In this document: positions 1-5,752 of the stretch, piece by piece
Numbering within the stretch: the first letter of the stretch is position 1
Layout of the letters: the number at the start of each line of letters is the position of its first letter
NCBI GenBank assembly: GCA_021812785.1
Contig: JAKAMR010000083.1
Location: 1 to 10,330 of the forward strand
Reading direction: 5' to 3'
Origin: Nitrospirota bacterium
GTDB taxonomy: Bacteria > Nitrospirota > Thermodesulfovibrionia > Thermodesulfovibrionales > JdFR-88
DNA: 10,330 nucleotides
Notes under the pieces: model-generated
Told to the model about the DNA's origin: nothing
Database searches by the model: none
What the model saw: the letters and a program-made list of their open reading frames with translations, nothing else
Program-made: the position numbers and the translations under genes

Positions 1-148
1 ATAAACGCGCTACACCGGGATCGTCCCAATCTTCACAAGGGTGGGTCAATACCCCTGAAAAAGTGGGTCAATGGGGGTGAAAAAGGGGTGGGTCAATGCA
101 CCTGAAAAATTAAGCCCCTTGGTGAGTCAATGGTGCTGAAAAATCACA
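1..148. mobile_element. IS21-family-like element, terminal segment (element lies to the left)
   Basis: The segment carries four copies of a GTGGGTCAAT-N5-TGAAAAA unit and, read outward-in on the minus strand, begins TGTGATTTTTCAGCACC at 148. Multiple internal terminal repeats of this GGGTCAAT/TGAAAAA type next to a TGT...-type tip are what I know from ends of IS21-family elements. Position 148 is the inferred tip, because the repeat series stops there and the reading frame to the right is ordinary coding sequence. No istA or istB coding sequence is visible in the few bases present, so the family call rests on the terminal repeats alone. A degenerate relic is possible. Confidence 0.6.
41..143 (+). 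repeat. Four 22-base terminal repeats (GTGGGTCAAT-N5-TGAAAAA)
   Basis: Copies lie at 41-62, 63-84, 88-109 and 122-143. Each has GTGGGTCAAT (the last has GTGAGTCAAT), five variable bases, then TGAAAAA. The first two abut, the third follows after 3 bases and the fourth after 12. In IS21-type elements such arrays are the transposase binding sites. The variable five bases and single-base differences argue against recent tandem duplication. Confidence 0.85.
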
Positions 149-493
149 CTGCGCATGGGAAGGCTGTTTAGACGGCCCTTTCGCCCTAGACTCCATGATC
201 AGACGCGCTTCCAGTTCCGGGCTGAACACCGCGATTATGTCGTCTGCCGGAATAAAGCATTCCTGAGCGGTAGTCCCGAAGACGAGCCTGGCAGATATCC
301 CTTGTTCGCCCCAGTCGAAATTCATTCTGCTGTTAAATACCAGCACTATGCCCTTTTCCATCTCCTCCGGCAAAAAGCCTCTCGTGCCGACAACAGCATC
401 ATCCGAAGGCATCACCAGTACAAAGACGCGTCCCGCTTCCCCAAGTAGGCTGAAAAAGGTATGTTTTTTAAGGTCGTTTAAGACTTTGCTCAT
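110..493 (-). CDS. sspB: SspB-like ClpXP adaptor protein, 3' end replaced by IS sequence
   Basis: SspB proteins tether ssrA-tagged and some other substrates to the ClpXP protease in the cytoplasm. The 127-residue product has the small beta-rich SspB-like fold signature: GRVFVLVMPSDDAVV at residues 21-35, a hydrophobic strand GIVLVFNSRM at 48-57, and ISARLVFG followed by FIPADDIIAVFSPE at 66-93. This last part parallels the NARFGG...VPLAAVLAIYARE region of E. coli SspB. The ATG at 493 is preceded by AAGGA about ten bases upstream, and the gene overlaps the 3' end of the methyltransferase gene by 26 bases. Residues 116-127 and the stop are encoded by the IS end, so the native C-terminus is missing. 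In E. coli that tail carries the ClpX-docking peptide, and no such motif is visible here. The family call is from motif resemblance. Confidence 0.66.
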   Translation of the reverse strand: MSKVLNDLKKHTFFSLLGEAGRVFVLVMPSDDAVVGTRGFLPEEMEKGIVLVFNSRMNFDWGEQGISARLVFGTTAQECFIPADDIIAVFSPELEARLIMESRAKGPSKQPSHAQCDFSAPLTHQGA

Positions 494-1127
494 TCCGGCT
501 CTTTTCCTTAGCCCCGGTATTGTCAGCTTTCACCCATTCCCGGATTCCTTGCTTTTCATTCATCTTCTCATTTCGTAATCGGAATAAGATCGCGCGACTC
601 CTTCGTATTTTTAAATCACCCGAAACTTCGAACCCAGCGCACTGGGCAAAAGCTACAGTCTTGTCAAAATCCAGTCTCGATACATGTCCCCTGGGTTCCG
701 CCAATAATAATTTTCCAGTCCGTTTCATCGTACCATATACTTCAGAAAACAATTTCTTCTTGTCTGGCACTTCATGAGCCAATGCAAAGATCAGCGCAAA
801 ATCGATTTTACCTGCTATATCGCTCACGCCGAGCGAATCCTTGCGGCATACACGAGCATCGATCCTATTGGACAATCCCGCCTTCTCGGCCCTCCGCACA
901 AGGCCTTTAATCATCTGCTCCTGTAAATCTACACAGACGACTTTCCCTGCATCACCAACCAGCTTGGCTAACGGCAAGGAAAAAAATCCCATGCCGCATC
1001 CTGCGTCCAGGGCGCTCATGCCTTCAGTTACATATGGCTTTACAATCTCTTCTGGGTCCTGTAATAGGCGCCTGACCGGACTGGCCAGTAAGTAACCCAT
1101 CCACCAAGGACAGACTCTCTCGCTCAA
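468..1127 (-). CDS. Class I SAM-dependent methyltransferase
   Basis: A predicted cytoplasmic enzyme transferring a methyl group from S-adenosylmethionine; the substrate is not recognisable. Motif I is ALDAGCGMGFF at about residues 39-49, followed by the acidic residue ending strand 2 (VVCVDLQEQM, about 63-72). A later strand, IDFALIFALAHEVPD (about 108-122), and GKLLLAEP (about 138-145) complete the Rossmann core. The N-terminus CPWWMGYLLASPVRRLLQDP precedes the core. The last 35 residues are charged and lysine-rich. I chose the TTG at 1127 (219 residues), because GGAGG at 1134-1138 sits six bases upstream. An in-frame TTG at 1142 would place that Shine-Dalgarno inside the gene. It overlaps the downstream sspB-like gene, so the two are probably cotranscribed. 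It lies 114 bases after dinB and may or may not belong to that operon. Confidence 0.8.
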   Translation of the reverse strand: MSERVCPWWMGYLLASPVRRLLQDPEEIVKPYVTEGMSALDAGCGMGFFSLPLAKLVGDAGKVVCVDLQEQMIKGLVRRAEKAGLSNRIDARVCRKDSLGVSDIAGKIDFALIFALAHEVPDKKKLFSEVYGTMKRTGKLLLAEPRGHVSRLDFDKTVAFAQCAGFEVSGDLKIRRSRAILFRLRNEKMNEKQGIREWVKADNTGAKEKSRNEQSLKRP

Positions 1128-1133
1128 TTCACA

Positions 1134-1138
1134 CCTCC
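1134..1138 (-). promoter_or_regulatory. Ribosome binding site fixing the methyltransferase start
   Basis: GGAGG on the minus strand, six bases (TGTGAA) before TTG at 1127-1125. It decides between two in-frame TTG codons in favour of the downstream one. Confidence 0.6.
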
Positions 1139-1241
1139 ACAAAACAATTGCGCTTTAATAATACAGGAGTATGAGGGATAAGATCGCGGCCAATACCACA
1201 TGATTGCTTCATTTATCATTCATGAGATTATTACTCTCTCC

Positions 1242-2555
1242 TCAAACCTTGATTTTCAGTACAGGAAGGCCAAGCCGCTGCCTTTTGTTTTCCCCCTTGA
1301 AGAGATCCTGCTTTCTTCCGGGTATATCCCCTCTCTCTCCCTCATGCTGTGACTGAAGCTTCGTGGGCAGGCTTGACGCATGAAGAACCGTATACTTGCC
1401 GAACTTTTCAGAAAGCCTGTCGACTGCATCATATATACGCGTCATCTTCTCGATTTTCCGGGTATCGTCAAACAAGGTAAACTGTCGGCTTTTTTTCGGT
1501 ATCAGGCCGGCAAGGACTATGCCCGTCTGTCTATAGAGCAGTCCCTGGCGAAAGACATTTTTAAACCCTTCCTTCATGGGACCAAACAGATCAGATGGGA
1601 AAGCGGTCGGAAGGCTTAGCTTGAGCTCCACCCCGTCACTTTTAAAATCCTGCCGCCTCAAAAACACAATCAGCCTTGAAGCCAGGAGATTATAACGTCT
1701 TACCTTTATGCATGCGTTTTCCAGGTTTCTCGAAAGCTGGGCAAATACAAAAGTTTCATCCTTTGATGGAGGTGTAAAGGTTTTGGCCTTGCTTATGGAC
1801 TGGTATTCGCTTTTCGACTCACACGTAACGGGATAGACACTGCGGCCGTTAAGCTCATGCCAGATCTCCCGATAAGGTTTTGAGAGATATTTGCCGATAA
1901 ACGTCTCGTCCTTCTTCGCAAAATCAAGGGCTGTTCTGATCCCATACTTGTTCAGATAGGCCGCCGTGTTGGGCCCTATGCCCCAGACCTTTTCAATGGG
2001 CAGATCCTGAAGATACAGGTGAATGTCCCTGCCGGGGATGAGCGTAAGGCCCTTTGGTTTTCTGTGCTTGGACCCTACTTTGGCAAGTACTTTTGAGAGG
2101 CTAACGCCGGCGGAAACAGTTATACCAAGCTCGGTCTCTATGGTCTCCATCATTTTCTTTGCGATCATCCCGTAGGGGCCGTGATAGCTCCGCCTGAGAC
2201 CAGTGAGGTCGACAAAGGCCTCGTCGATGGAGTATTCCTCAACGTCCGGGGAAAATCGCCTGAGAATCTCGAACATCCTTAGTGAAAAAAGGCTATACAT
2301 TTCGTAATCGGATGGGACCATGATTGCATCAGGGCAGACCTTTTTCACCTCGAAAAGCCTCATTCCACGGACAACTCCTCTTGCCTTGGCCTCGTAGCTT
2401 GCTGCGGCCACAATGCCCCGCTCCTTTCCCGTAATGACGGGTTTACCCCTCAGTTCCGGATGTATCGCCTGCTCACAGGAAGCGAAAAAGGCATCCGCGT
2501 CCAGATGAAGGATGGCCTGTGGCCACGAATGGATTGTAATAGGCTGGTCATTCAT
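1242..2555 (-). CDS. dinB: Y-family translesion DNA polymerase (DinB/Pol IV type)
   Basis: Error-prone polymerase that extends DNA past lesions. The 437-residue protein has all catalytic landmarks. HLDADAFFASCEQ at 17-29 holds the metal-binding D19 and steric-gate F24, AASYEAKARGV at 51-61 holds the nucleotide-contacting Tyr and Arg, and YSIDEAF at 108-114 holds D111 and E112. Helix-hairpin-helix thumb sequence VWGIGPNTAAYL follows at 190-201. A QFTLF peptide at 358-362 matches the beta-clamp binding consensus. A basic tail ends in LGLPVLKIKV. Length exceeds E. coli DinB (351), approaching UmuC size. The start lies 17 bases after the lexA-like stop. That gap contains eight T's and no Shine-Dalgarno, yet the ATG must be at or near here because D19 is so close. 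Expression is probably translationally coupled and under the lexA promoter. UmuC-like naming is possible because its partner resembles UmuD. Confidence 0.93.
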   Translation of the reverse strand: MNDQPITIHSWPQAILHLDADAFFASCEQAIHPELRGKPVITGKERGIVAAASYEAKARGVVRGMRLFEVKKVCPDAIMVPSDYEMYSLFSLRMFEILRRFSPDVEEYSIDEAFVDLTGLRRSYHGPYGMIAKKMMETIETELGITVSAGVSLSKVLAKVGSKHRKPKGLTLIPGRDIHLYLQDLPIEKVWGIGPNTAAYLNKYGIRTALDFAKKDETFIGKYLSKPYREIWHELNGRSVYPVTCESKSEYQSISKAKTFTPPSKDETFVFAQLSRNLENACIKVRRYNLLASRLIVFLRRQDFKSDGVELKLSLPTAFPSDLFGPMKEGFKNVFRQGLLYRQTGIVLAGLIPKKSRQFTLFDDTRKIEKMTRIYDAVDRLSEKFGKYTVLHASSLPTKLQSQHEGERGDIPGRKQDLFKGENKRQRLGLPVLKIKV

Positions 2556-2572
2556 ACTTTAAAAAAAAGAGA

Positions 2573-3160
2573 CTATTTATATTTTCTTACAACGGCTGTA
2601 ACGACCCCGGCGATTTTTAGCTCATTTTTAGGCTTTATTGGCTTGTAATTCGGGTTTGCTGGCAAAAGCGTCACATCACTCCCTTTTTTCCTCAGATATT
2701 TCATAGTCCAGGCACCATCAACCTCAGCGATGACTATATCCCCGCTCTTGGGAATCATTCCTTTGTCTACTATGACCATATCGCCGGGAAGTATGCCCGC
2801 CCCTGACATGGAGTCCCCGGATACTTTCAGAAGGAAAGTGGCCTCCCGGTTCTGAATCAGAAGATCGTCCAGCGACAGGGAATCTGAAAGTTCCTCTTCG
2901 GCAGGGCTGGGGAATCCCGCCTCTACCGTCCCGAGCACTTTTACGGAATGGGCCATCGCCCCGGGGACAAGCCGCCCTTTTTCGTCCCGCCTGAGGATGC
3001 CCATCTTTTCCAGTCTCACAACCAGCTTGGAGACGGCATTTTTGGAGCCCAGCCCCACAAGCTCGCCTATCTCCGAGAAACTGGGCATTCTGCCTTTCTC
3101 GTAATAGAAGCGGGATATCTCCGCTACTCTTTCTCTGAGGGCCTCCTCGTTCAGCTTCAT
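2573..3160 (-). CDS. lexA: LexA-type self-cleaving SOS repressor with UmuD-like peptidase domain
   Basis: Predicted SOS repressor of 195 residues. Residues 1-66 form a winged helix-turn-helix (PSFSEIGELVGLGSKNAVSKL at about 26-46, wing near ILRRDEKGRLV). Residues 75-195 are an S24/LexA-UmuD peptidase. A81-G82 is the predicted autocleavage bond. S117 in SGDSM is the nucleophile and K154 in MKYLRK the general base. The 35-residue cleavage-to-Ser and 37-residue Ser-to-Lys spacings match E. coli LexA and UmuD. The stretch AGFPSPAEEE, and DLLIQ just before the Ser, are much more like UmuD than typical LexA. The gene leads the lexA-dinB pair and probably represses itself through the operator at 3175-3190. 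There is no Shine-Dalgarno, and the -10 element lies only six bases before the ATG, so a leaderless mRNA is predicted. A non-LexA name such as S24 family peptidase is also possible. Confidence 0.9.
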   Translation of the reverse strand: MKLNEEALRERVAEISRFYYEKGRMPSFSEIGELVGLGSKNAVSKLVVRLEKMGILRRDEKGRLVPGAMAHSVKVLGTVEAGFPSPAEEELSDSLSLDDLLIQNREATFLLKVSGDSMSGAGILPGDMVIVDKGMIPKSGDIVIAEVDGAWTMKYLRKKGSDVTLLPANPNYKPIKPKNELKIAGVVTAVVRKYK

Positions 3161-3166
3161 GCTTTT

Positions 3167-3196
3167 ATTCTATGGTGAACGAAAGTTTACTGTCAA
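3167..3196 (-). promoter_or_regulatory. Sigma70-like promoter of the lexA-dinB pair
   Basis: On the minus strand TTGACA (3191-3196) is a perfect -35 box and TAGAAT (3167-3172) a good -10 box, separated by 18 bases. Six bases (AAAAGC) then lead to the ATG, so initiation would fall at about 3160, the first base of the start codon. Confidence 0.75.
3175..3190 (-). promoter_or_regulatory. Putative LexA operator (SOS box) in the promoter spacer
   Basis: The sequence GTAAACTTTCGTTCAC is an imperfect palindrome, GTAAAC-N4-GTTCAC, with five of six paired positions in each arm. Its AAC-N4-GTT core resembles the CGAAC-N4-GTTCG type of SOS box. It fills the space between -35 and -10, where a bound repressor would block polymerase. 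The assignment to LexA is inference from position and adjacency. Confidence 0.6.
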
Positions 3197-3241
3197 GGGT
3201 CTTTTAAAAAGGATGGCGACGGGAAAAGCTGATTGTTTTGT

Positions 3242-3772
3242 CTATCTTCCCTGGTACATCTGGGAGTGATTTTTGTGCAGCAGCCAATTATCGATATATA
3301 TTCTGGCAAGCTCCCCGTTTTTCAAAATGAGCAGGTTCTCTGCGTTTCTATACTCGGCTGCCTTTGTGAAATTGAAGGAACCGGTTATAACGGTTTCGCG
3401 ATCTATGATCATGACCTTGTTATGAGCGATTGCATGGGCATAATCAATATAGGTGGGTATGCCCATGTGGGCGGTAAAATCCGCTGCCGAGTATCTGGCG
3501 GAGTTATTACTCTTATCGAGGATAATTTCCACGCGCAGGCCTCTTTTCTTGGCGTCTACCAGAGCTTTTGCTATCGGCTTGCTGGTGAAGCTGTACGCCT
3601 GAACGAGGATTTCGGATTTTGCGCTCCGCAGTTCTCTCACAATCGCTGCTGTAGCGCCCCCGTCTGGGCTGAAATAGACCTGGGCTGGGGTATTGTTCAG
3701 GATCAAAGATGCTCCCTGGGCCGAAGAAACCAGGCAGAAAAGAGCAATGAGAAGCGCGGAAATCAGTTTCAT
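3242..3772 (-). CDS. Exported phospholipase D-fold endonuclease (Nuc-like)
   Basis: Single-domain member of the PLD superfamily resembling the pKM101 Nuc endonuclease, which cleaves DNA nonspecifically as a dimer outside the cytoplasm. The chosen ATG at 3772 gives 176 residues and follows AAGGA seven bases upstream. It starts a signal peptide: MKLISALLIALFCLVSSAQGA with probable cleavage after A21. The HKD motif is complete: H117, K119 and D124 in HNKVMIID, then GSFNF at 131-135 and the conserved AEYRNAENL. An upstream in-frame start at 3877 would bury the signal peptide and is disfavoured. It has one HKD motif, as expected for a dimeric Nuc-type enzyme, so a two-motif phospholipase is unlikely. 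It runs in the same direction as lexA, which has its own promoter in the 81-base gap. A true phospholipase activity cannot be excluded. Confidence 0.85.
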   Translation of the reverse strand: MKLISALLIALFCLVSSAQGASLILNNTPAQVYFSPDGGATAAIVRELRSAKSEILVQAYSFTSKPIAKALVDAKKRGLRVEIILDKSNNSARYSAADFTAHMGIPTYIDYAHAIAHNKVMIIDRETVITGSFNFTKAAEYRNAENLLILKNGELARIYIDNWLLHKNHSQMYQGR

Positions 3773-3892
3773 AATAATTTCCTTTTGAAATTTATGTAAC
3801 AGCGGCAATATTTTAACATCTCTCACTGTGAACGCAGGCAGGTTTTCGCATCCGTAAAAACGCTTGATTTTTAGCACTGTAAATTCCAGATT

Positions 3893-3901
3893 TGTTATAA
3901 T
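3893..3901 (+). promoter_or_regulatory. Extended -10 promoter candidate for xseAB
   Basis: TGTTATAAT is a consensus extended -10 element (TGn-TATAAT), 52 bases before the chosen xseA GTG. No good -35 box is visible at 17 bases upstream, which an extended -10 can tolerate. A short TTCGC/GCGAA inverted repeat (3901-3905 and 3913-3917) follows and would lie at the start of the leader. Confidence 0.5.
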
Positions 3902-3953
3902 TCGCCGAAATAGCGAAAATTTATCTTTCTACCTTGATATTTGGGAGTCCACG

Positions 3954-5276
3954 GTGGCAGAGCCTCTTCTACAGCGTAATACAATAACCCTATCGGAGCT
4001 GAATGCCAGCATAAAGGCTGCTCTCAGTTACTCATTTCCGGATGCCTATTGGGTTATCGCCGAGATAGCGGAATCCAGGTGCGACCAGAAGGGGCATTGT
4101 TACTTCAATCTGATCGAAAAAGACAATGATAGGACCGTGGCCCAGATCCGGGCCAATTGCTGGTCTTACGAGTACCGTAAAATAAGCCAGAAATTCGAGA
4201 AAGCTACCGGGGAGCATCTTAGATCCGGTATGAAGGTGCTTTTCCTTGTAGCCATTAACTTTCATGAGGTTTACGGGCTGAGTCTCCTTATCAGGGACAT
4301 AGATCCTTCTTATTCTCTTGGCGAGATGGCCCGAAAGAAAAGGGAGGTTATCGAAAGGCTCCAAAAGGAGGGGCTTATAGAGCTCAACAAGGGCCGGAGA
4401 CTCCCCATGGTGCCGCAGCGCATAGCCGTGGTATCGGCGCCTGGGGCGGCTGGCTACGGTGATTTCATGAGTCATCTGGCCAATAATCCGTTTGGATACA
4501 GATTTAACATACAGATGTTCCCGGCAATCATGCAGGGCCAGGAAGCTGAGAAGTCTATTGTCGCGGCCCTGTGCGAAATCCAGAAGCGCATGGACGCCTT
4601 CGATGTTGTGGCACTGGTCCGGGGCGGGGGCTCCCAGGTGGAACTTAACTGTTACGACGGATATGAGTTGGCAGCTGCCATCGCCAAGCTTCCTCTTCCT
4701 GTCTTTACCGGGATAGGTCATGAAAGGGACGACACTGTGGCGGATATGGTGGCCCATACACGGATGAAGACGCCCACTGCCGTGGCCGATTTCCTGATTT
4801 CAGGGCTCAAGGCTTTTGAGGACCGCGTTCTGGAGTCCCAAAGAAGGCTCGGGAGGCTCTGTGAAAAGGCGTTTAAGGACGAAAACCATAACCTATCGTC
4901 TCTTATGCAGAGATTCCGTTATGCTGTAAAAAACACGCTCAAGAGAAGCGACCCGGGCATTTTTGCTCAGAGGCTTTCCATAGCGGTACCCTCCTTTCTC
5001 AGGGGCCAAAAGGCCAAACTGGATTCTGCCCAAAAAGATATGAAAATTCATGCCCTGCATCTATTGCAAGCTGAGGATAACAAGCTGACCGTCTTTGAAA
5101 AAACGGTGCGGCATCTCGACCCAGTAAATGTTCTCAAAAGAGGCTACAGTGTCACCTCCCTTGACGGTAGGGTGCTTAAATCAGTGGCCGATGTGGAAGC
5201 AGGGGTATCAATAAGCATCCGCCTTCAAGACGGGACGATAAAAGGAAAGGTTCAGGAGGTTACTCATGGAGAATAA
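3954..5276 (+). CDS. xseA: Exodeoxyribonuclease VII large subunit
   Basis: Catalytic subunit of Exo VII, which degrades single-stranded DNA into acid-insoluble then acid-soluble oligonucleotides in repair and recombination. With the GTG at 3954 (GGGAG six bases upstream) the protein has 440 residues. The N-terminal OB-fold (about residues 7-120) includes DAYWVIAEIAESRCDQKGHCYFNL. The nuclease core holds RIAVVSAPGAAGYGDF, DVVALVRGGG, TGIGHERDDTVADMVAH and KTPTAVADFL, followed by a long helical region and the C-terminal DPVNVLKRGYSV motif. The AAGYGDF, VELNCYDGYELAAA and HTRMKTPTAVA wording is the variant I associate with Bacteroidota XseA rather than the proteobacterial form. An in-frame TTG at 3864 would add 30 residues upstream of the promoter candidate and is rejected. 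It overlaps xseB by 11 bases. Confidence 0.95.
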   Translation: MAEPLLQRNTITLSELNASIKAALSYSFPDAYWVIAEIAESRCDQKGHCYFNLIEKDNDRTVAQIRANCWSYEYRKISQKFEKATGEHLRSGMKVLFLVAINFHEVYGLSLLIRDIDPSYSLGEMARKKREVIERLQKEGLIELNKGRRLPMVPQRIAVVSAPGAAGYGDFMSHLANNPFGYRFNIQMFPAIMQGQEAEKSIVAALCEIQKRMDAFDVVALVRGGGSQVELNCYDGYELAAAIAKLPLPVFTGIGHERDDTVADMVAHTRMKTPTAVADFLISGLKAFEDRVLESQRRLGRLCEKAFKDENHNLSSLMQRFRYAVKNTLKRSDPGIFAQRLSIAVPSFLRGQKAKLDSAQKDMKIHALHLLQAEDNKLTVFEKTVRHLDPVNVLKRGYSVTSLDGRVLKSVADVEAGVSISIRLQDGTIKGKVQEVTHGE

Positions 5277-5496
5277 GCTTACATATTCTAAAGCAGCGAC
5301 AGAACTGGAGGCCATCGTAAAAGAGATCGAAGAGGAGAATATCGCGGTCGATACGCTATCTGACAAGGTGAAAAGGGCTGCCCAGTTGATCAAGTTTTGC
5401 CGTGGCAAGTTAAGGGGAACCGAGGAGGAGGTCGAAAAGGTCCTAGCCGACCTGGAAGCGAAAACACCTGGAAAAGTAGAAGATGATTCGTTTTAG
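5266..5496 (+). CDS. xseB: Exodeoxyribonuclease VII small subunit
   Basis: Small accessory subunit of Exo VII, several copies of which bind along the helical region of each XseA. The 76-residue, largely alpha-helical protein is the usual family length. It has the typical opening LTYSKAATELEAIVKEIEEENIAVDTLS, and CRGKLRGTEEEVEKVL with the conserved C...L...E..V pattern near the end. The ATG lies inside the last codons of xseA and is preceded by AGGAGG about six bases upstream, so the two are translated together. No convincing terminator follows. Confidence 0.93.
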   Translation: MENKLTYSKAATELEAIVKEIEEENIAVDTLSDKVKRAAQLIKFCRGKLRGTEEEVEKVLADLEAKTPGKVEDDSF

Positions 5497-5752
5497 AGTG
5501 GCATCCCTTCCCGATGGCAGGTTTCCACCGGTATATGATTCTAATGTCGGTCGCGGATAGATTATGACTGCCCCTTCGACTCCGCACTTTTAGATGAACC
5601 CGGCGGATGCAACAATTCTTCCCGAACTCTACGGGAAACATCTGCTCAGCCTCTGTGAAAGTTTCTATCGTAAATGTTTGGTCTTTCGAAAGTCAGGCTT
5701 CTACAGATTACCGCGAAAGCTGCATAGGCATCACTTCTTGTTTTAGGACCTG
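5497..5752. other. Convergent intergenic stretch between xseB and the kinase gene
   Basis: A 256-base gap where plus-strand xseB and the minus-strand kinase converge. The only clear structure is the inverted repeat TTCCCG/CGGGAA at 5619-5624 and 5632-5637 with a seven-base loop. It has no T-run on either side, so I do not call a Rho-independent terminator. No open frame here has recognisable content or a ribosome site. Confidence 0.5.

Noticed and set aside
41..143. Four regularly spaced repeats as a possible CRISPR array
   Set aside because: Spacing is 0, 3 and 12 bases, the repeats have an internal variable block, and the layout fits IS21-type terminal repeats.
2561..2568. T8 tract as a slippage site fusing lexA and dinB
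   Set aside because: The lexA-like stop codon lies before the tract, so slippage there cannot join the frames.
3828..3847. GTGAAC...GTTTTC as a second LexA operator near nuc and xseA
   Set aside because: The half-sites are eight bases apart instead of four and the second arm mismatches, so it does not fit the 3175-3190 pattern.
3773..3877. Longer 211-residue form of the Nuc-like protein from an upstream start
   Set aside because: The ATG at 3772 has a good ribosome site and begins a typical signal peptide; the extra residues would place the signal inside the protein.
4032..4757. Minus-strand open frame (241 codons) opposite xseA
   Set aside because: It mirrors conserved XseA coding sequence and shows no recognisable domain or ribosome site.
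5619..5637. TTCCCG/CGGGAA hairpin as a bidirectional terminator for xseB and the kinase
   Set aside because: The stem is only six bases and there is no T-run on either strand.
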